NCBI GenBank assembly: GCA_036653715.1
Contig: JAVVTL010000001.1
Coordinates: forward strand, 3,860-67,859
Reading direction: 5' to 3'
Origin: Scatomorpha sp036653715
Lineage (GTDB): Bacteria > Bacillota > Clostridia > Oscillospirales > Oscillospiraceae
Length of the DNA stretch: 64,000 bases
Shown: positions 25,606 through 34,192 of the stretch, piece by piece
Numbering within the stretch: position 1 is the stretch's first letter
Layout: every line of letters begins with the position of its first letter
Position numbers and translations under genes: made by a program
Notes under the pieces: model-generated
What the model was told of the DNA's origin: nothing
Database searches by the model: none
What the model saw: only the letters and a program-made list of their open reading frames with translations

Positions 25606-26738
25606 TATATCTTGATTCCGCAGCCACGAGCCTGCAAAAGCCGGCTTCGGTGCCGAGAGCCTGCGCCGAAGCCATTCGGACTATGGCAAGCCCGGGCAGG
25701 GGCGGGCACTCTCCCGCCATGCTCGCGGCGGATACCGCATTTCGCTGCCGCGAGCTGCTCGCGGGGCTTTTTAATGCGCCCTCGCCGGAGAATGTGGTTT
25801 TCACCATGAACGCCACGCACGGCCTCAATATAGCCATAAATACGCTGATTTCCCCGGGTGACAGAGTTGTCGTCTCCGGCTGGGAGCACAACGCCGTCAC
25901 AAGGCCGCTCCGCCTTTTCGGTGCGAACACGGACGTCGCCGAGTCGCCGCTCTTTGACAGCGGGGCGGCACTGCGGGCGTTTCGGCGGAAAGTGCGCGGC
26001 GCGGACGCCGTTGTGTGCACGCATGTCTCCAATGCTTTCGGGTACATACTGCCGATATACGAGATTGCGGAGCTGTGCCGCGAGGAACAGGTGCCGCTCA
26101 TAGTCGATGCCTCGCAGTCCGCGGGTGTCCTTGCTGTGGATATGCAGCGGCTTGGCGCGCGTTTTATAGCCATGCCGGGGCACAAGGGGCTGCTCGGCCC
26201 GCAGGGGACCGGCGTTCTGCTCTGCTCGGGCGAGGTAAAGCCGCTCATGGCCGGCGGCACAGGCTCCGAGAGCCGCAATCAGGATATGCCGCGCTTTCTG
26301 CCCGACAGACTCGAGGCGGGCACGCACAACATCTGCGGAATAGCCGGTCTGATGGCGGGGACAGAGTACGTCTCCGCGCTGACTACGGAGAAAATAGGGC
26401 GGCACGAGCGCGAGCTTGCGCGTCTCATGGCGCAGCAGCTCTCCGACATACCCGGACTTCGCGTGTACGCATCCGACGACCCCGCGCTTCAGGCAGGCGT
26501 TGTTTCGGTGAGACACGAGACGCTTGGCTGTGAGCGGATAGGGGAGGAGCTTGGCAATCGCGGCGTCGCCGTGAGGGCGGGGCTGCATTGCGCGCCGACA
26601 GCCCACAAAAGCGCAGGTACCCTCGACAGCGGCACGGTGAGATTCAGCTTCTCGCCCTTCAACACCCGCGCCGAAGTCAAAAAAGCGGCCGATGCGACCA
26701 AAAGTGCCATCAAAAAACTGAGCGGGCAGGCAAAATGA
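25602..26738 (+). CDS. cysteine desulfurase-like class V aminotransferase
   Basis: 378 residues. A PLP fold-type I enzyme resembling SufS/Csd. MIYLDSAATSLQKP is the N-terminal signature. The PLP lysine is in MPGHKGLLGPQGTG. The probable persulfide cysteine is in RAGLHCAPTAHKS near residue 330. It probably removes sulfur from cysteine. Coupled to the DUF3343 gene, which may accept the sulfur. No SufU or IscU scaffold is adjacent, so its use in Fe-S assembly is not shown. The subfamily matches the TIGR01977 type. Confidence 0.88.
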   Translation: MIYLDSAATSLQKPASVPRACAEAIRTMASPGRGGHSPAMLAADTAFRCRELLAGLFNAPSPENVVFTMNATHGLNIAINTLISPGDRVVVSGWEHNAVTRPLRLFGANTDVAESPLFDSGAALRAFRRKVRGADAVVCTHVSNAFGYILPIYEIAELCREEQVPLIVDASQSAGVLAVDMQRLGARFIAMPGHKGLLGPQGTGVLLCSGEVKPLMAGGTGSESRNQDMPRFLPDRLEAGTHNICGIAGLMAGTEYVSALTTEKIGRHERELARLMAQQLSDIPGLRVYASDDPALQAGVVSVRHETLGCERIGEELGNRGVAVRAGLHCAPTAHKSAGTLDSGTVRFSFSPFNTRAEVKKAADATKSAIKKLSGQAK

Positions 26739-26740
26739 GT

Positions 26741-26769
26741 TTGCTATTTTCTTCAAAATATTATATAAT
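26741..26769 (+). promoter_or_regulatory. promoter of cdaA-cdaR
   Basis: TTGCTA (26741-26746), 17-base spacer, TATAAT (26764-26769). It begins 2 bases after the previous stop codon. Transcripts would carry a ~68-base leader with paired hairpins. Confidence 0.65.
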
Positions 26770-26789
26770 ACCCTGAAGCGTTATGTGAA

Positions 26790-26822
26790 CGTCCGCTGAG
26801 CTATGCCGGCGGACGCTCAGCG
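26790..26822 (+). promoter_or_regulatory. two mutually exclusive hairpins in the cdaA leader
   Basis: Hairpin A: CGTCCGC (26790-26796) with GCGGACG (26809-26815). Hairpin B: CGCTGAGC (26794-26801) with GCTCAGCG (26815-26822). They share bases at 26794-26796 and 26815, so both cannot form fully. The SD starts near 26832. It is too short for a c-di-AMP (ydaO) riboswitch. Confidence 0.5.
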
Positions 26823-26843
26823 CATGCTTATGAGGACAGGCCT

Positions 26844-27734
26844 ATGGACAAAATTGCAGGATTTTTTTCAAAGTTAATAAACTATCTGCTGACAATGCGC
26901 ATCACCGATATGGTCGATATCATAATTGTCGCCGCCCTAATCTATGCGGCAATCGGACTAATCCGAAAAACCAATTCCTCCCGCGTTGCCAGAGGTCTGG
27001 TTTTGATTTTAGTAGCGCTTTGGGTGTCGGAGTTCCTCAAGCTCACAATGTTCAACTACCTTCTCCGCAAAACGGTCGAGCTTGGCCTTATCGCGCTGGT
27101 CATCCTGTTCCAGCCGGAGCTGCGCAGGCTCCTTGAGCGCATGGGCAGCGGAAAATTTGCGAGCCTCTTTTCCAAGGGCGCTGTCGCCCCGCTCGCGCTC
27201 GATAACGCCATCTCCCAAACAGTCCTCGCCTGCGAGGACATGTCCTCCACAAAAACGGGCGCTCTCATAGTCTTTGAGCGCACCTCAACACTTAATGACC
27301 CGATGAGCACAGGCACTATCGTCGACGCGGATATGACAGCGGAGCTTCTCCGCAACGTCTTTTACCCGAAAGCTCCCCTGCACGACGGCGCAGTCATCGT
27401 GCGCGAGGGCAGGATAGCCGCCGCGGGCTGTATGCTTCCGCTCTCGCACAACGTCAGCCTGAGCCGCGACCTCGGTATGCGCCACCGCGCCGGCATCGGC
27501 ATGAGCGAGCACTCCGACGCCGTGGTGGCAATAGTTTCCGAGGAGACAGGCTCCATCTCCGTCGCCATCGACGGAATGCTCAAGCGCCATCTCTCGGCGG
27601 ACACCTTCGAGAAAATTCTCCGCTCGGAGCTTCTGCCGGACGACGAATCTCAGGTAAAGCGCGGCATCGCCGGTTTCTTCAGCTCCATCGGCTCCGCAAG
27701 GGTGAAAAAGAATGACGAAGATAAACTTCAATAA
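26844..27734 (+). CDS. cdaA: diadenylate cyclase CdaA
   Basis: 296 residues. CdaA makes cyclic di-AMP from two ATP, a signal controlling potassium, osmolytes and cell-wall state. Three membrane helices lie in residues ~22-90. The DAC domain carries DGA at 181-183 (LHDGAVIV) and RHR at 213-215 (GMRHRAGIG). The C-terminal ~25 residues are variable. Overlaps cdaR by 23 bases, the conserved cdaA-cdaR pair; glmM, often next, is absent here. Confidence 0.96.
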   Translation: MDKIAGFFSKLINYLLTMRITDMVDIIIVAALIYAAIGLIRKTNSSRVARGLVLILVALWVSEFLKLTMFNYLLRKTVELGLIALVILFQPELRRLLERMGSGKFASLFSKGAVAPLALDNAISQTVLACEDMSSTKTGALIVFERTSTLNDPMSTGTIVDADMTAELLRNVFYPKAPLHDGAVIVREGRIAAAGCMLPLSHNVSLSRDLGMRHRAGIGMSEHSDAVVAIVSEETGSISVAIDGMLKRHLSADTFEKILRSELLPDDESQVKRGIAGFFSSIGSARVKKNDEDKLQ

Positions 27735-28953
27735 GCTGTTTGACAGCAAAGTGTTTTGGATTGTAGTCTCGATTTTGGCGTCGCTGCTCATTTGGGTCTA
27801 CATCACGGGCACTCAGGAAGAATACATCGAGAGCCCATTCCGCGACGTTGAGGTCGTCCTTTCCGGCGCGGAAAACCTCAAGCAGTCCAAGGGCTACGTC
27901 GTCACGGACGTGGACGTACAGACGATTTCCGTCACGCTCTACGGCACGAGAGCCAATATCGGCAGGCTCGGCTCCGAGGATATCAAGGCCGTCATTGACC
28001 TCTCAAAGGTCACCAAGACCGGGCAGAACCGCTGGGTCTGCGATATATCCTACCCCAACACCGTCGATTCCACCGCCGTCCGAGTAATCAGTCAGGCGCC
28101 GGAATACATCTCCTTCACCGTCTCTCAAATGACGGCGAAGACCGTCCCCGTCATGGGCGCCTTTGTCGGCAGCGTTGCCGAGGGCTATGTGGCAGAGGAG
28201 CCGATTTTTGACCCCACCACCATCACCCTCAGCGGCCCCGATTCCGAGCTTGCCAAGATTGACCACGTTTGGGCGACAATCGGCGGCGACGAGCTCACAA
28301 AATCCAAGACCGCCGACGTCTCCTATACCCTCGTGGATGCGAACGACAAAACCCTCGAATACACCGACATCTCGGGAGACTACGACACAGTCCGCGTGAC
28401 CCTCCCCATAAGCGTCAAGAAGGGCATCCCCCTGACGGTCAACCTTATCGAGGGCGCGGGTGCGACACTCGATAACTGCGTAGTCACCATCGAGCCTGCC
28501 AGCATCGTAATCGCCGGCGACTCCGCGATAGTGGACGGCATAAACAAGCTCGTCCTCGCCACCATAGACCTCACCGATTTCTCCGCCTCCTCCGAGGAAA
28601 CCTATACCATCCAAATTCCGAACGACGTCCAGAATATCACCGGCATCACGGAGGCAAAGGTCAAAATCGAGATTGTCGGCCTCACCACCAAAAAGCTGCT
28701 CGTCAGCAATCTCTCCTTCATCAATCTTCCAAAGGGCTACACTGCCGAAATACTCACCCGCAACATAGAAGTCACCGTGAGAGCCTCGGCGGATGTGCTC
28801 AAAAAAATAAAAGCGGACAATCTCCGCGCGGTTGCCGACCTGACGGATATCGCCACAATGGGCGACGTGACGGTCCCGGTCAAGATATATGTGGACGGCT
28901 TCACAAATGCCGGCGCGGTGGGAGACTGCACCATGACCCTTCATATCAAGTGA
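27712..28953 (+). CDS. cdaR: YbbR-domain protein CdaR
   Basis: 413 residues. One N-terminal membrane helix (residues ~15-33, VFWIVVSILASLLIWVYI) and then about four YbbR repeats outside the membrane. CdaR binds and modulates CdaA. Repeats are visible from the recurring pattern of a Leu/Val-rich strand, as in VVLSGAENLKQSKGYVV and VTVRASADVLKKIKADNL. Co-transcribed with cdaA through a 23-base overlap. Confidence 0.92.
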   Translation: MTKINFNKLFDSKVFWIVVSILASLLIWVYITGTQEEYIESPFRDVEVVLSGAENLKQSKGYVVTDVDVQTISVTLYGTRANIGRLGSEDIKAVIDLSKVTKTGQNRWVCDISYPNTVDSTAVRVISQAPEYISFTVSQMTAKTVPVMGAFVGSVAEGYVAEEPIFDPTTITLSGPDSELAKIDHVWATIGGDELTKSKTADVSYTLVDANDKTLEYTDISGDYDTVRVTLPISVKKGIPLTVNLIEGAGATLDNCVVTIEPASIVIAGDSAIVDGINKLVLATIDLTDFSASSEETYTIQIPNDVQNITGITEAKVKIEIVGLTTKKLLVSNLSFINLPKGYTAEILTRNIEVTVRASADVLKKIKADNLRAVADLTDIATMGDVTVPVKIYVDGFTNAGAVGDCTMTLHIK

Positions 28954-28969
28954 CAGTGAGGTGTTTAAA

Positions 28970-29392
28970 TTGACACAGTTTGCAATAGTCAAAAAGCAAG
29001 CCCCCTCCGGCAAGGCGGAGGTCGAAGTCCTGCGCGGTACGGCCTGCGGGGACGATTGCGGCTCCTGCGAGGTCTGCAACTACGCCTCAAAGCTCCGCAT
29101 AGAGGCAAGAAATCCCCTCTGCGCCGAGATAGGCGACAGGGTCGAGATCGAGACGCAGTCTTCGCGCATTCTTGGCGCGGCCTTCATGGTCTATGTCGTG
29201 CCATTCATCCTGTTCTTCATCGGCTACGCCGTCGCCTCCGCACTCAAGATGAGCGAGGGCAGCTCCATACTCATGAGCTTCGGCTTTTTTGCCGTCGGCA
29301 TGGCAGCCACGGTTCTGCTGCACCACCTGCGCAGAAAAAATCCCATCACCTACGAGATAACCAAAATCATCGAACACGGGGAGAGCCTATGA
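28970..29392 (+). CDS. SoxR-reducing-system RseC-family protein
   Basis: 140 residues from TTG 28970; GAGGTG (28958-28963) is 6 bases upstream, while GTG 28961 falls within that SD. The N-terminal Cys cluster is C26, C30, C33, C36 (ACGDDCGSCEVC). Two membrane helices follow (MVYVVPFILFFIGYAVASAL and the next one). RseC proteins act with Rnf-like redox complexes; the redox partner here is unknown. Stop overlaps yicC (ATGA). Confidence 0.88.
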   Translation: MTQFAIVKKQAPSGKAEVEVLRGTACGDDCGSCEVCNYASKLRIEARNPLCAEIGDRVEIETQSSRILGAAFMVYVVPFILFFIGYAVASALKMSEGSSILMSFGFFAVGMAATVLLHHLRRKNPITYEITKIIEHGESL

Positions 29393-30267
29393 TTAAAAGT
29401 ATGACCGGCTACGGCGGGGCAAAGGGCGAGGTCTGCGGCCTTGTCGTCACCGTCGAGGTCAAGAGCGTCAACAACCGCTACCTCGATACCTCGGTGAGAC
29501 TGCCGCGCAGCCTCCTCTTTGCCGAGGACGCCATAAAATCCGCCGTGCAGTCGCACATCTCCCGCGGCAAGGTGGACGTTTTTGTCACCGTGGACAGCTC
29601 CGGCGCGGAGGATGCCGAGGTCAGGGTGAACGAGCCGCTACTGCGCGGCTATCTCGCCGCCCTGCGCAGCATCTCCGAGAGCTTTCTTCTGCCGGACGAC
29701 GTGACCGCCGTCGCCGCCTCAAAATTCCCGGACGTTCTCACCGTCGCAAGGCGCGACATCGACAACGACCTGCTCTCCGCCGGCCTGCTCGAGATACTCG
29801 GGCGCGCGCTCTCGGACTTTGACGATATGCGAACCCGCGAGGGCGCAAAGCTCCGCGACGACGTCGCCGCCCGCATCGAAAACGTCGGCCGTCTCACCGG
29901 GATTGTCGAGCAAAACGCACCCGCCACGGTCTCCGAATACCGCGCGCGCCTTGAGCAAAAGCTTCGGGACGTCTTGCGGGACCACTCCGTGGACGAGAGC
30001 CGCATTCTCACCGAATGCGCCGTCTTCGCCGACAAAATAGCGGTGGATGAGGAGACCGTTCGTCTTCGCAGCCATCTCTCGCAGCTCAAGGGGATGATAA
30101 GCGGAAACTCCCCGGCGGGTCGCAAAATAGATTTCCTCATTCAGGAGCTTAACCGCGAGTCGAACACCATCGGCTCCAAGTGCCAGAATGCCGAGATAGC
30201 CTATGTGGTTATTGACCTCAAGGCCGAGATAGAAAAAATCCGCGAACAGATTCAGAATGTGGAGTGA
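29389..30267 (+). CDS. YicC family endoribonuclease-like protein
   Basis: 292 residues. Starts MIKSMTGYGGAKGE, and ends with the DUF1732 domain (LTECAVFADKIAVDEETVRLRSHLSQL and GRKIDFLIQELNRESNTIGSK, here described as two parts). YicC/YloC proteins are linked to RNA decay and stress; the Bacillus gene yloC precedes remA-gmk-rpoZ exactly as here. Confidence 0.93.
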   Translation: MIKSMTGYGGAKGEVCGLVVTVEVKSVNNRYLDTSVRLPRSLLFAEDAIKSAVQSHISRGKVDVFVTVDSSGAEDAEVRVNEPLLRGYLAALRSISESFLLPDDVTAVAASKFPDVLTVARRDIDNDLLSAGLLEILGRALSDFDDMRTREGAKLRDDVAARIENVGRLTGIVEQNAPATVSEYRARLEQKLRDVLRDHSVDESRILTECAVFADKIAVDEETVRLRSHLSQLKGMISGNSPAGRKIDFLIQELNRESNTIGSKCQNAEIAYVVIDLKAEIEKIREQIQNVE

Positions 30268-30273
30268 CCGGCA

Positions 30274-30549
30274 TTGAGGCTTATTAACATCGGTTTCGGG
30301 AGCATGATTTCCGAGGGGCGTCTTGTCGCTGTAGTGGCGCCGGACTCGGCTCCGATAAAACGAATAATTCAGGACGTGCGCGAGCGCGGCTCGCTCATCG
30401 ACGCGAGCTACGGACGCAAGACGAGAGCCGTTATAATAACGGACAGCGGCCATGTCTTCCTCTCGGCGCTGACGCCGGAGGAAATTGTCGCCGACGACGC
30501 CACAGAGCGCGAGTCGATTGAGGGAGGTGCGTCCGATGGTGAAGAATAA
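30274..30549 (+). CDS. remA: RemA (DUF370) family regulator
   Basis: 91 residues from TTG 30274. RemA is a ring-forming DNA-binding regulator of matrix genes in Bacillus and of other processes in Clostridia. RLINIGFGSMISEGRLVAVV, SAPIKRIIQDVRERGSLIDA and YGRKTRAVII are near-invariant. The C-terminal ~15 residues are extra and acidic, and overlap gmk by 14 bases. Confidence 0.93.
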   Translation: MRLINIGFGSMISEGRLVAVVAPDSAPIKRIIQDVRERGSLIDASYGRKTRAVIITDSGHVFLSALTPEEIVADDATERESIEGGASDGEE

Positions 30550-31150
30550 ACGCGGAAAGCTCATTGTGATTTCCGGCCCATCGGGAGCCGGCAAGAGCAC
30601 GGTCATAGGCAAGGTCATGGCACGGCGCTCCGACCTCTGTTTTTCCGTTTCGGTCACCACCCGCCCTCCGAGAGACGGCGAAATGCACGGCAGAGATTAT
30701 TTTTTCATCACCCGCGAACGCTTTGCGGAGATGGCAGACAGCGCAGAGCTTTTGGAATATGCCGAGTATGTCGGCAACTGCTACGGTACGCCTCGTGACT
30801 ACGTCGAGGACAAGCTTGCCTCCGGCGTGAGCGTCGTTTTGGACATAGAGGTTCAGGGCGCGGCTCAGGTCAGGTCAAATGACCCAAGCGCCATTATGAT
30901 TTTCATCATACCGCCCTGTGCGAGCGAGCTTGAAAGCAGACTTCGCAGGAGAAAGACAGACCCCGAGGAAAAAATCCGACATCGCCTTCTTCAGGCAAAA
31001 AACGAGTGCGCAGAGGCGCATAATTACGACTACATCGTCATAAACGATGACCCCGATGCAGCCGCAAACGAATTGGATTCCATCATCACCGCCGAAAAAT
31101 GCCGAGCGGCGGAGCGACTAAATCTTATAACAGAGGTGCTTTTATCATGA
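30536..31150 (+). CDS. gmk: guanylate kinase
   Basis: 204 residues. Phosphorylates GMP to GDP. P-loop GPSGAGKST at 14-22, then SVSVTTRPPRDGEMHGRDYFF for GMP binding and VVLDIEVQGAAQVR. The ATG 30536 follows the strong SD GGGAGGTG, located within remA. It is followed by rpoZ with a 4-base overlap. Confidence 0.96.
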   Translation: MVKNKRGKLIVISGPSGAGKSTVIGKVMARRSDLCFSVSVTTRPPRDGEMHGRDYFFITRERFAEMADSAELLEYAEYVGNCYGTPRDYVEDKLASGVSVVLDIEVQGAAQVRSNDPSAIMIFIIPPCASELESRLRRRKTDPEEKIRHRLLQAKNECAEAHNYDYIVINDDPDAAANELDSIITAEKCRAAERLNLITEVLLS

Positions 31151-31344
31151 TGCTTTACCCACCGCTTTCCGACCTTGTTGAGAAGGTCGGCAGCCGTTAT
31201 CTCCTTGTAAACCTTGTCTCGCGCAGAGCGCGCGGCATCTCCCAAAAGGCAGAGGAAGACTGCGAATTCCTCGAAAAAAAGCCGGTATCCCAGGCAATTG
31301 ACGAGGTCTATTCCGGCAAGCTCACCATCAAAGAGCGGCAATAA
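31147..31344 (+). CDS. rpoZ: RNA polymerase omega subunit
   Basis: 65 residues. Starts MMLYPPLSDLVEKVGSRYLL, with LVSRRARGISQKAE in the middle, the RNA polymerase-binding helix. ATGATG gives two possible starts one codon apart. coaBC, which lies between rpoZ and priA in Bacillus, is missing here. Confidence 0.93.
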   Translation: MMLYPPLSDLVEKVGSRYLLVNLVSRRARGISQKAEEDCEFLEKKPVSQAIDEVYSGKLTIKERQ

Positions 31345-31359
31345 GTTTCAGTTCGTTGA

Positions 31360-31380
31360 GGGCGGGGCATAGCCCCGCCC
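31360..31380 (+). terminator. GC hairpin between rpoZ and priA
   Basis: GGGCGGGGC / GCCCCGCCC around a 3-base loop, with no T-run after it. It may attenuate transcription or stabilise the 3' end of the upstream message. Confidence 0.4.
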
Positions 31381-31416
31381 TGCCAATTATCCACTCATCC
31401 TGAAAGGCGGAGCCGT

Positions 31417-33666
31417 ATGCCGGACATGACAATTGCAAAAATCGCCGTCTCCGGTATCAGCTACGGTTTGGATCGGCCATACGACTACTCCATACCCGCC
31501 GAGCTTCGCGCAGGCGTTTTGCCGGGTGCGCGGGTAGTCGTGCCGTTTTCACGCGGGAACCGCCCCGCAGAGGGGATAGTCCTCGCGCTTTCCGAGGTCA
31601 GCGCCTTCCAAAAGCTGAAACCCGTGACGAGCGTCACGGACCCGCAGCCCCTCCTCACGCCGGCTCAGCTCAAGCTCGCTCTTTGGATGCGAGAGCGCTT
31701 TTTCTGCACGGTATACGACGCGATAAGGGCGATGCTGCCCGCCGGATTTTGGTGCACAAAGGGCAGACGCCGCGCCGGCGATAAGACCGTGGACATGCTC
31801 TCCCTCGCCATCCCGGTTGAGGAGGCCGCAGAGCTGGCGGCGCAAAAATCCCGCAGAGCGCCCCAGCAGGCCGAGCTTTTGCGGACTCTCTGTACGACGG
31901 GTCGCGTCTCCTCGGCGGAGCTGCGCGCCTTTACCGGCGCCTCCCTTCAGTCGCTGAAGGTCCTTGTCGACGCAGGACTTGTCGAGGTCGAGACGGAGCA
32001 GGTTTTCCGCCGCCCCGACCATTTCGAGGGCGAGCTTATCCCCACGCCGGAGCTGTCGGAGAGTCAGAAGCTCGCGTTTGACGGCATCCTCGCCATGGCG
32101 GACGGGAAAAAGGCCTCGGGTGCGCTCCTTTTCGGCGTCACGGGCAGCGGAAAAACCACCGTCTATATCCGCCTTATCGACGAGATGCTAAAAAGAGACA
32201 GGTCGTCAATTCTCCTCGTCCCGGAAATTGCCCTGACCCCTCAAATGCTGCGCACCTTCTCCTCCCACTTCGGCGACGAGATTGCCGTCATGCACAGCAG
32301 CCTCTCCATAGGCGAGCGCTACGACGAATGGAGCCGCATAAAGCAGGGACTGGCACACGTTGTCATAGGAACACGCAGCGCCGTGTTTGCGCCTGTGGAA
32401 AAGCTGGGAATAATAATAATCGACGAGGAGCAGGAGGACACCTATAAGTCCGAAAACACCCCCCGCTATCACGCCAGAGACGTGGCGAAATTTCGCTGCA
32501 GCGCCGAAAACGCCCTTTTGCTCTTGGGCTCCGCGACGCCGGATGTCGAGAGCCGCTATTGGGCGCAGACGGGGCGCTACGCTTATTTTTCGCTCCCGAC
32601 CCGCTTCAACGAGCTTGCCCTGCCGAGCGTCGAGATAGTCGATATGAAGCGCGAGCTGCGCCGAGGCAACGGCGGAGCAATAAGCTCCGTCCTCCGCGAG
32701 GAGCTTGAAAAAAATCTCCGAACCGGCGAACAGAGCATACTTTTCCTGAACCGACGAGGCGCAAACAGGCTCATAACCTGCGTCGAATGCGGCTACACCT
32801 ATAAGTGCCCGCGCTGCAGCGTCAGCCTCACCTACCACAGCTACGGCAAAAAACTGCTCTGCCACTACTGCGGCTACACCGCCCGCATAGACAGCGTCTG
32901 CCCCGATTGCGGCGGTCGCTTCAGCTACGTCGGCGCGGGCACGCAAAAGGTGGAGGAGGAGCTTTCGGAGCTGTTTCCCGGCGTCTCCATCCTCAGAATG
33001 GACACGGACACCGTTGTCCCCGCCGGCGGGCACGACGCCCTGCTCTCCCGCTTTCGCGAGGAGAACATCCCAATCATGGTCGGCACGCAGATGGTCACAA
33101 AGGGACTTAACTTCGAAAACGTCACCCTTGTCGGCGTAATCTCGGCGGACCAAAGCCTCTATGCCGGCGATTACCGCTCGGCGGAGCGCACCTTTTCGCT
33201 GATAACTCAGGTCGTGGGTCGCTCCGGGCGCTTTGAACGCCCCGGCCGCGCGGTCATCCAAACCTTCACCCCGGAAAATCAGGTGATACGTCAGGCCGCC
33301 GCTCAGGATTACGACAGCTTTTACAATTCCGAGATTGAGCTGCGCCGCCTGCAGCTTTCCCCGCCGTTTGCGGAGCTTTTGGCGGTCACCGTCTCCGGGA
33401 CGGACGAGACCTCGGTGCTCCGCTGTGCCGCCGCCGCGAGGGACGAGCTTATTCACTCAATCAGAGGCGTCGACGGCACGCGCGTCCTCGGCCCCGCGCC
33501 GCTGCCGGTGGTGAGGGTAATGGACCGCTACCGCTACCGCGTAACTCTCTGCGCCCCGGCGGGCGCGGGTCTGCGCAGGGCGGTATCCGAGCTTGTCATC
33601 GGCTTTTCACTCGATAAAAAATACAGAGATGTTTCAATTTATGCGGATAACAATCCCGCGGATTAG
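31417..33666 (+). CDS. priA: primosomal protein N' (helicase PriA)
   Basis: 749 residues. PriA restarts stalled replication forks. The N-terminal 3'-DNA-binding domain is followed by a helicase core with Walker A GVTGSGKTTVYIRLI (near residue 243) and Walker B IIIDEEQEDTYKS. Eight zinc-binding cysteines form CVECGYTYKCPRC, CHYCGYTA and CPDCGGRF. The tail has LVGVISADQSLYAGDYRSAE and QVVGRSGRF. An alternate start MTIAKIAV is 3 codons in. Preceded by AAAGGCGG. Confidence 0.96.
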   Translation: MPDMTIAKIAVSGISYGLDRPYDYSIPAELRAGVLPGARVVVPFSRGNRPAEGIVLALSEVSAFQKLKPVTSVTDPQPLLTPAQLKLALWMRERFFCTVYDAIRAMLPAGFWCTKGRRRAGDKTVDMLSLAIPVEEAAELAAQKSRRAPQQAELLRTLCTTGRVSSAELRAFTGASLQSLKVLVDAGLVEVETEQVFRRPDHFEGELIPTPELSESQKLAFDGILAMADGKKASGALLFGVTGSGKTTVYIRLIDEMLKRDRSSILLVPEIALTPQMLRTFSSHFGDEIAVMHSSLSIGERYDEWSRIKQGLAHVVIGTRSAVFAPVEKLGIIIIDEEQEDTYKSENTPRYHARDVAKFRCSAENALLLLGSATPDVESRYWAQTGRYAYFSLPTRFNELALPSVEIVDMKRELRRGNGGAISSVLREELEKNLRTGEQSILFLNRRGANRLITCVECGYTYKCPRCSVSLTYHSYGKKLLCHYCGYTARIDSVCPDCGGRFSYVGAGTQKVEEELSELFPGVSILRMDTDTVVPAGGHDALLSRFREENIPIMVGTQMVTKGLNFENVTLVGVISADQSLYAGDYRSAERTFSLITQVVGRSGRFERPGRAVIQTFTPENQVIRQAAAQDYDSFYNSEIELRRLQLSPPFAELLAVTVSGTDETSVLRCAAAARDELIHSIRGVDGTRVLGPAPLPVVRVMDRYRYRVTLCAPAGAGLRRAVSELVIGFSLDKKYRDVSIYADNNPAD

Positions 33667-33677
33667 GAGTTGTGGAT

Positions 33678-34190
33678 ATGGCGCTTAGAAAAATACTTAC
33701 TACAGGACAGCCGGCGCTCGGCAAGCATTGCCGCGAGGTGACGGACTTCTCGCCCCGCCTCTGGGAGCTTTTGGACGACATGAAGGAGACGCTGCTTGCG
33801 GCAAACGGCGTCGGTCTTGCCGCGCCGCAGGTGGGCATTCTCCGCCGCGCGGTACTTGTCCTCGAGACAAACGTCCCGGAGGGCGAGGAGGAATACGTCA
33901 TCGAGCTGATTAACCCCGAGGTCATCGAGTGCTCCGGCGAGCAAAACGGACCCGAGGGCTGCCTCTCCGTCCCCGGAGAATACGGCCTCGTCCGCCGCCC
34001 CATGAACGTCACCGTGAGGGCGCAGGACAGAAACGGCAAGTTTTTCGAAGTCTCCGGCGAGGGACTTACGGCGCGCGCCTTCTGCCATGAGGCAGACCAT
34101 CTTGAGGGCGTTTTATTCACCGCCTTGGCGGAGCGTATGCTCACTCAGGAGGAAATTTCCGGCGGCAACGACGAGACAGAGGTAGACTGA
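33678..34190 (+). CDS. def: peptide deformylase
   Basis: 170 residues. Removes the formyl group from nascent proteins. All three motifs are intact: GVGLAAPQVG, EGCLSVPG (metal ligand C95) and HEADH (H137, E138, H141). The ATG 33678 has AGGAG 8 bases upstream; the GTG 33672 is too close to it. 12 bases after priA and 2 before fmt, the functional partner. Confidence 0.96.
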   Translation: MALRKILTTGQPALGKHCREVTDFSPRLWELLDDMKETLLAANGVGLAAPQVGILRRAVLVLETNVPEGEEEYVIELINPEVIECSGEQNGPEGCLSVPGEYGLVRRPMNVTVRAQDRNGKFFEVSGEGLTARAFCHEADHLEGVLFTALAERMLTQEEISGGNDETEVD

Positions 34191-34192
34191 GC

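Noticed and set aside
26776..26843. c-di-AMP (ydaO/yuaA) riboswitch before cdaA
   Set aside because: The leader is about 68 bases, far shorter than the known riboswitch, and its conserved core is not visible.
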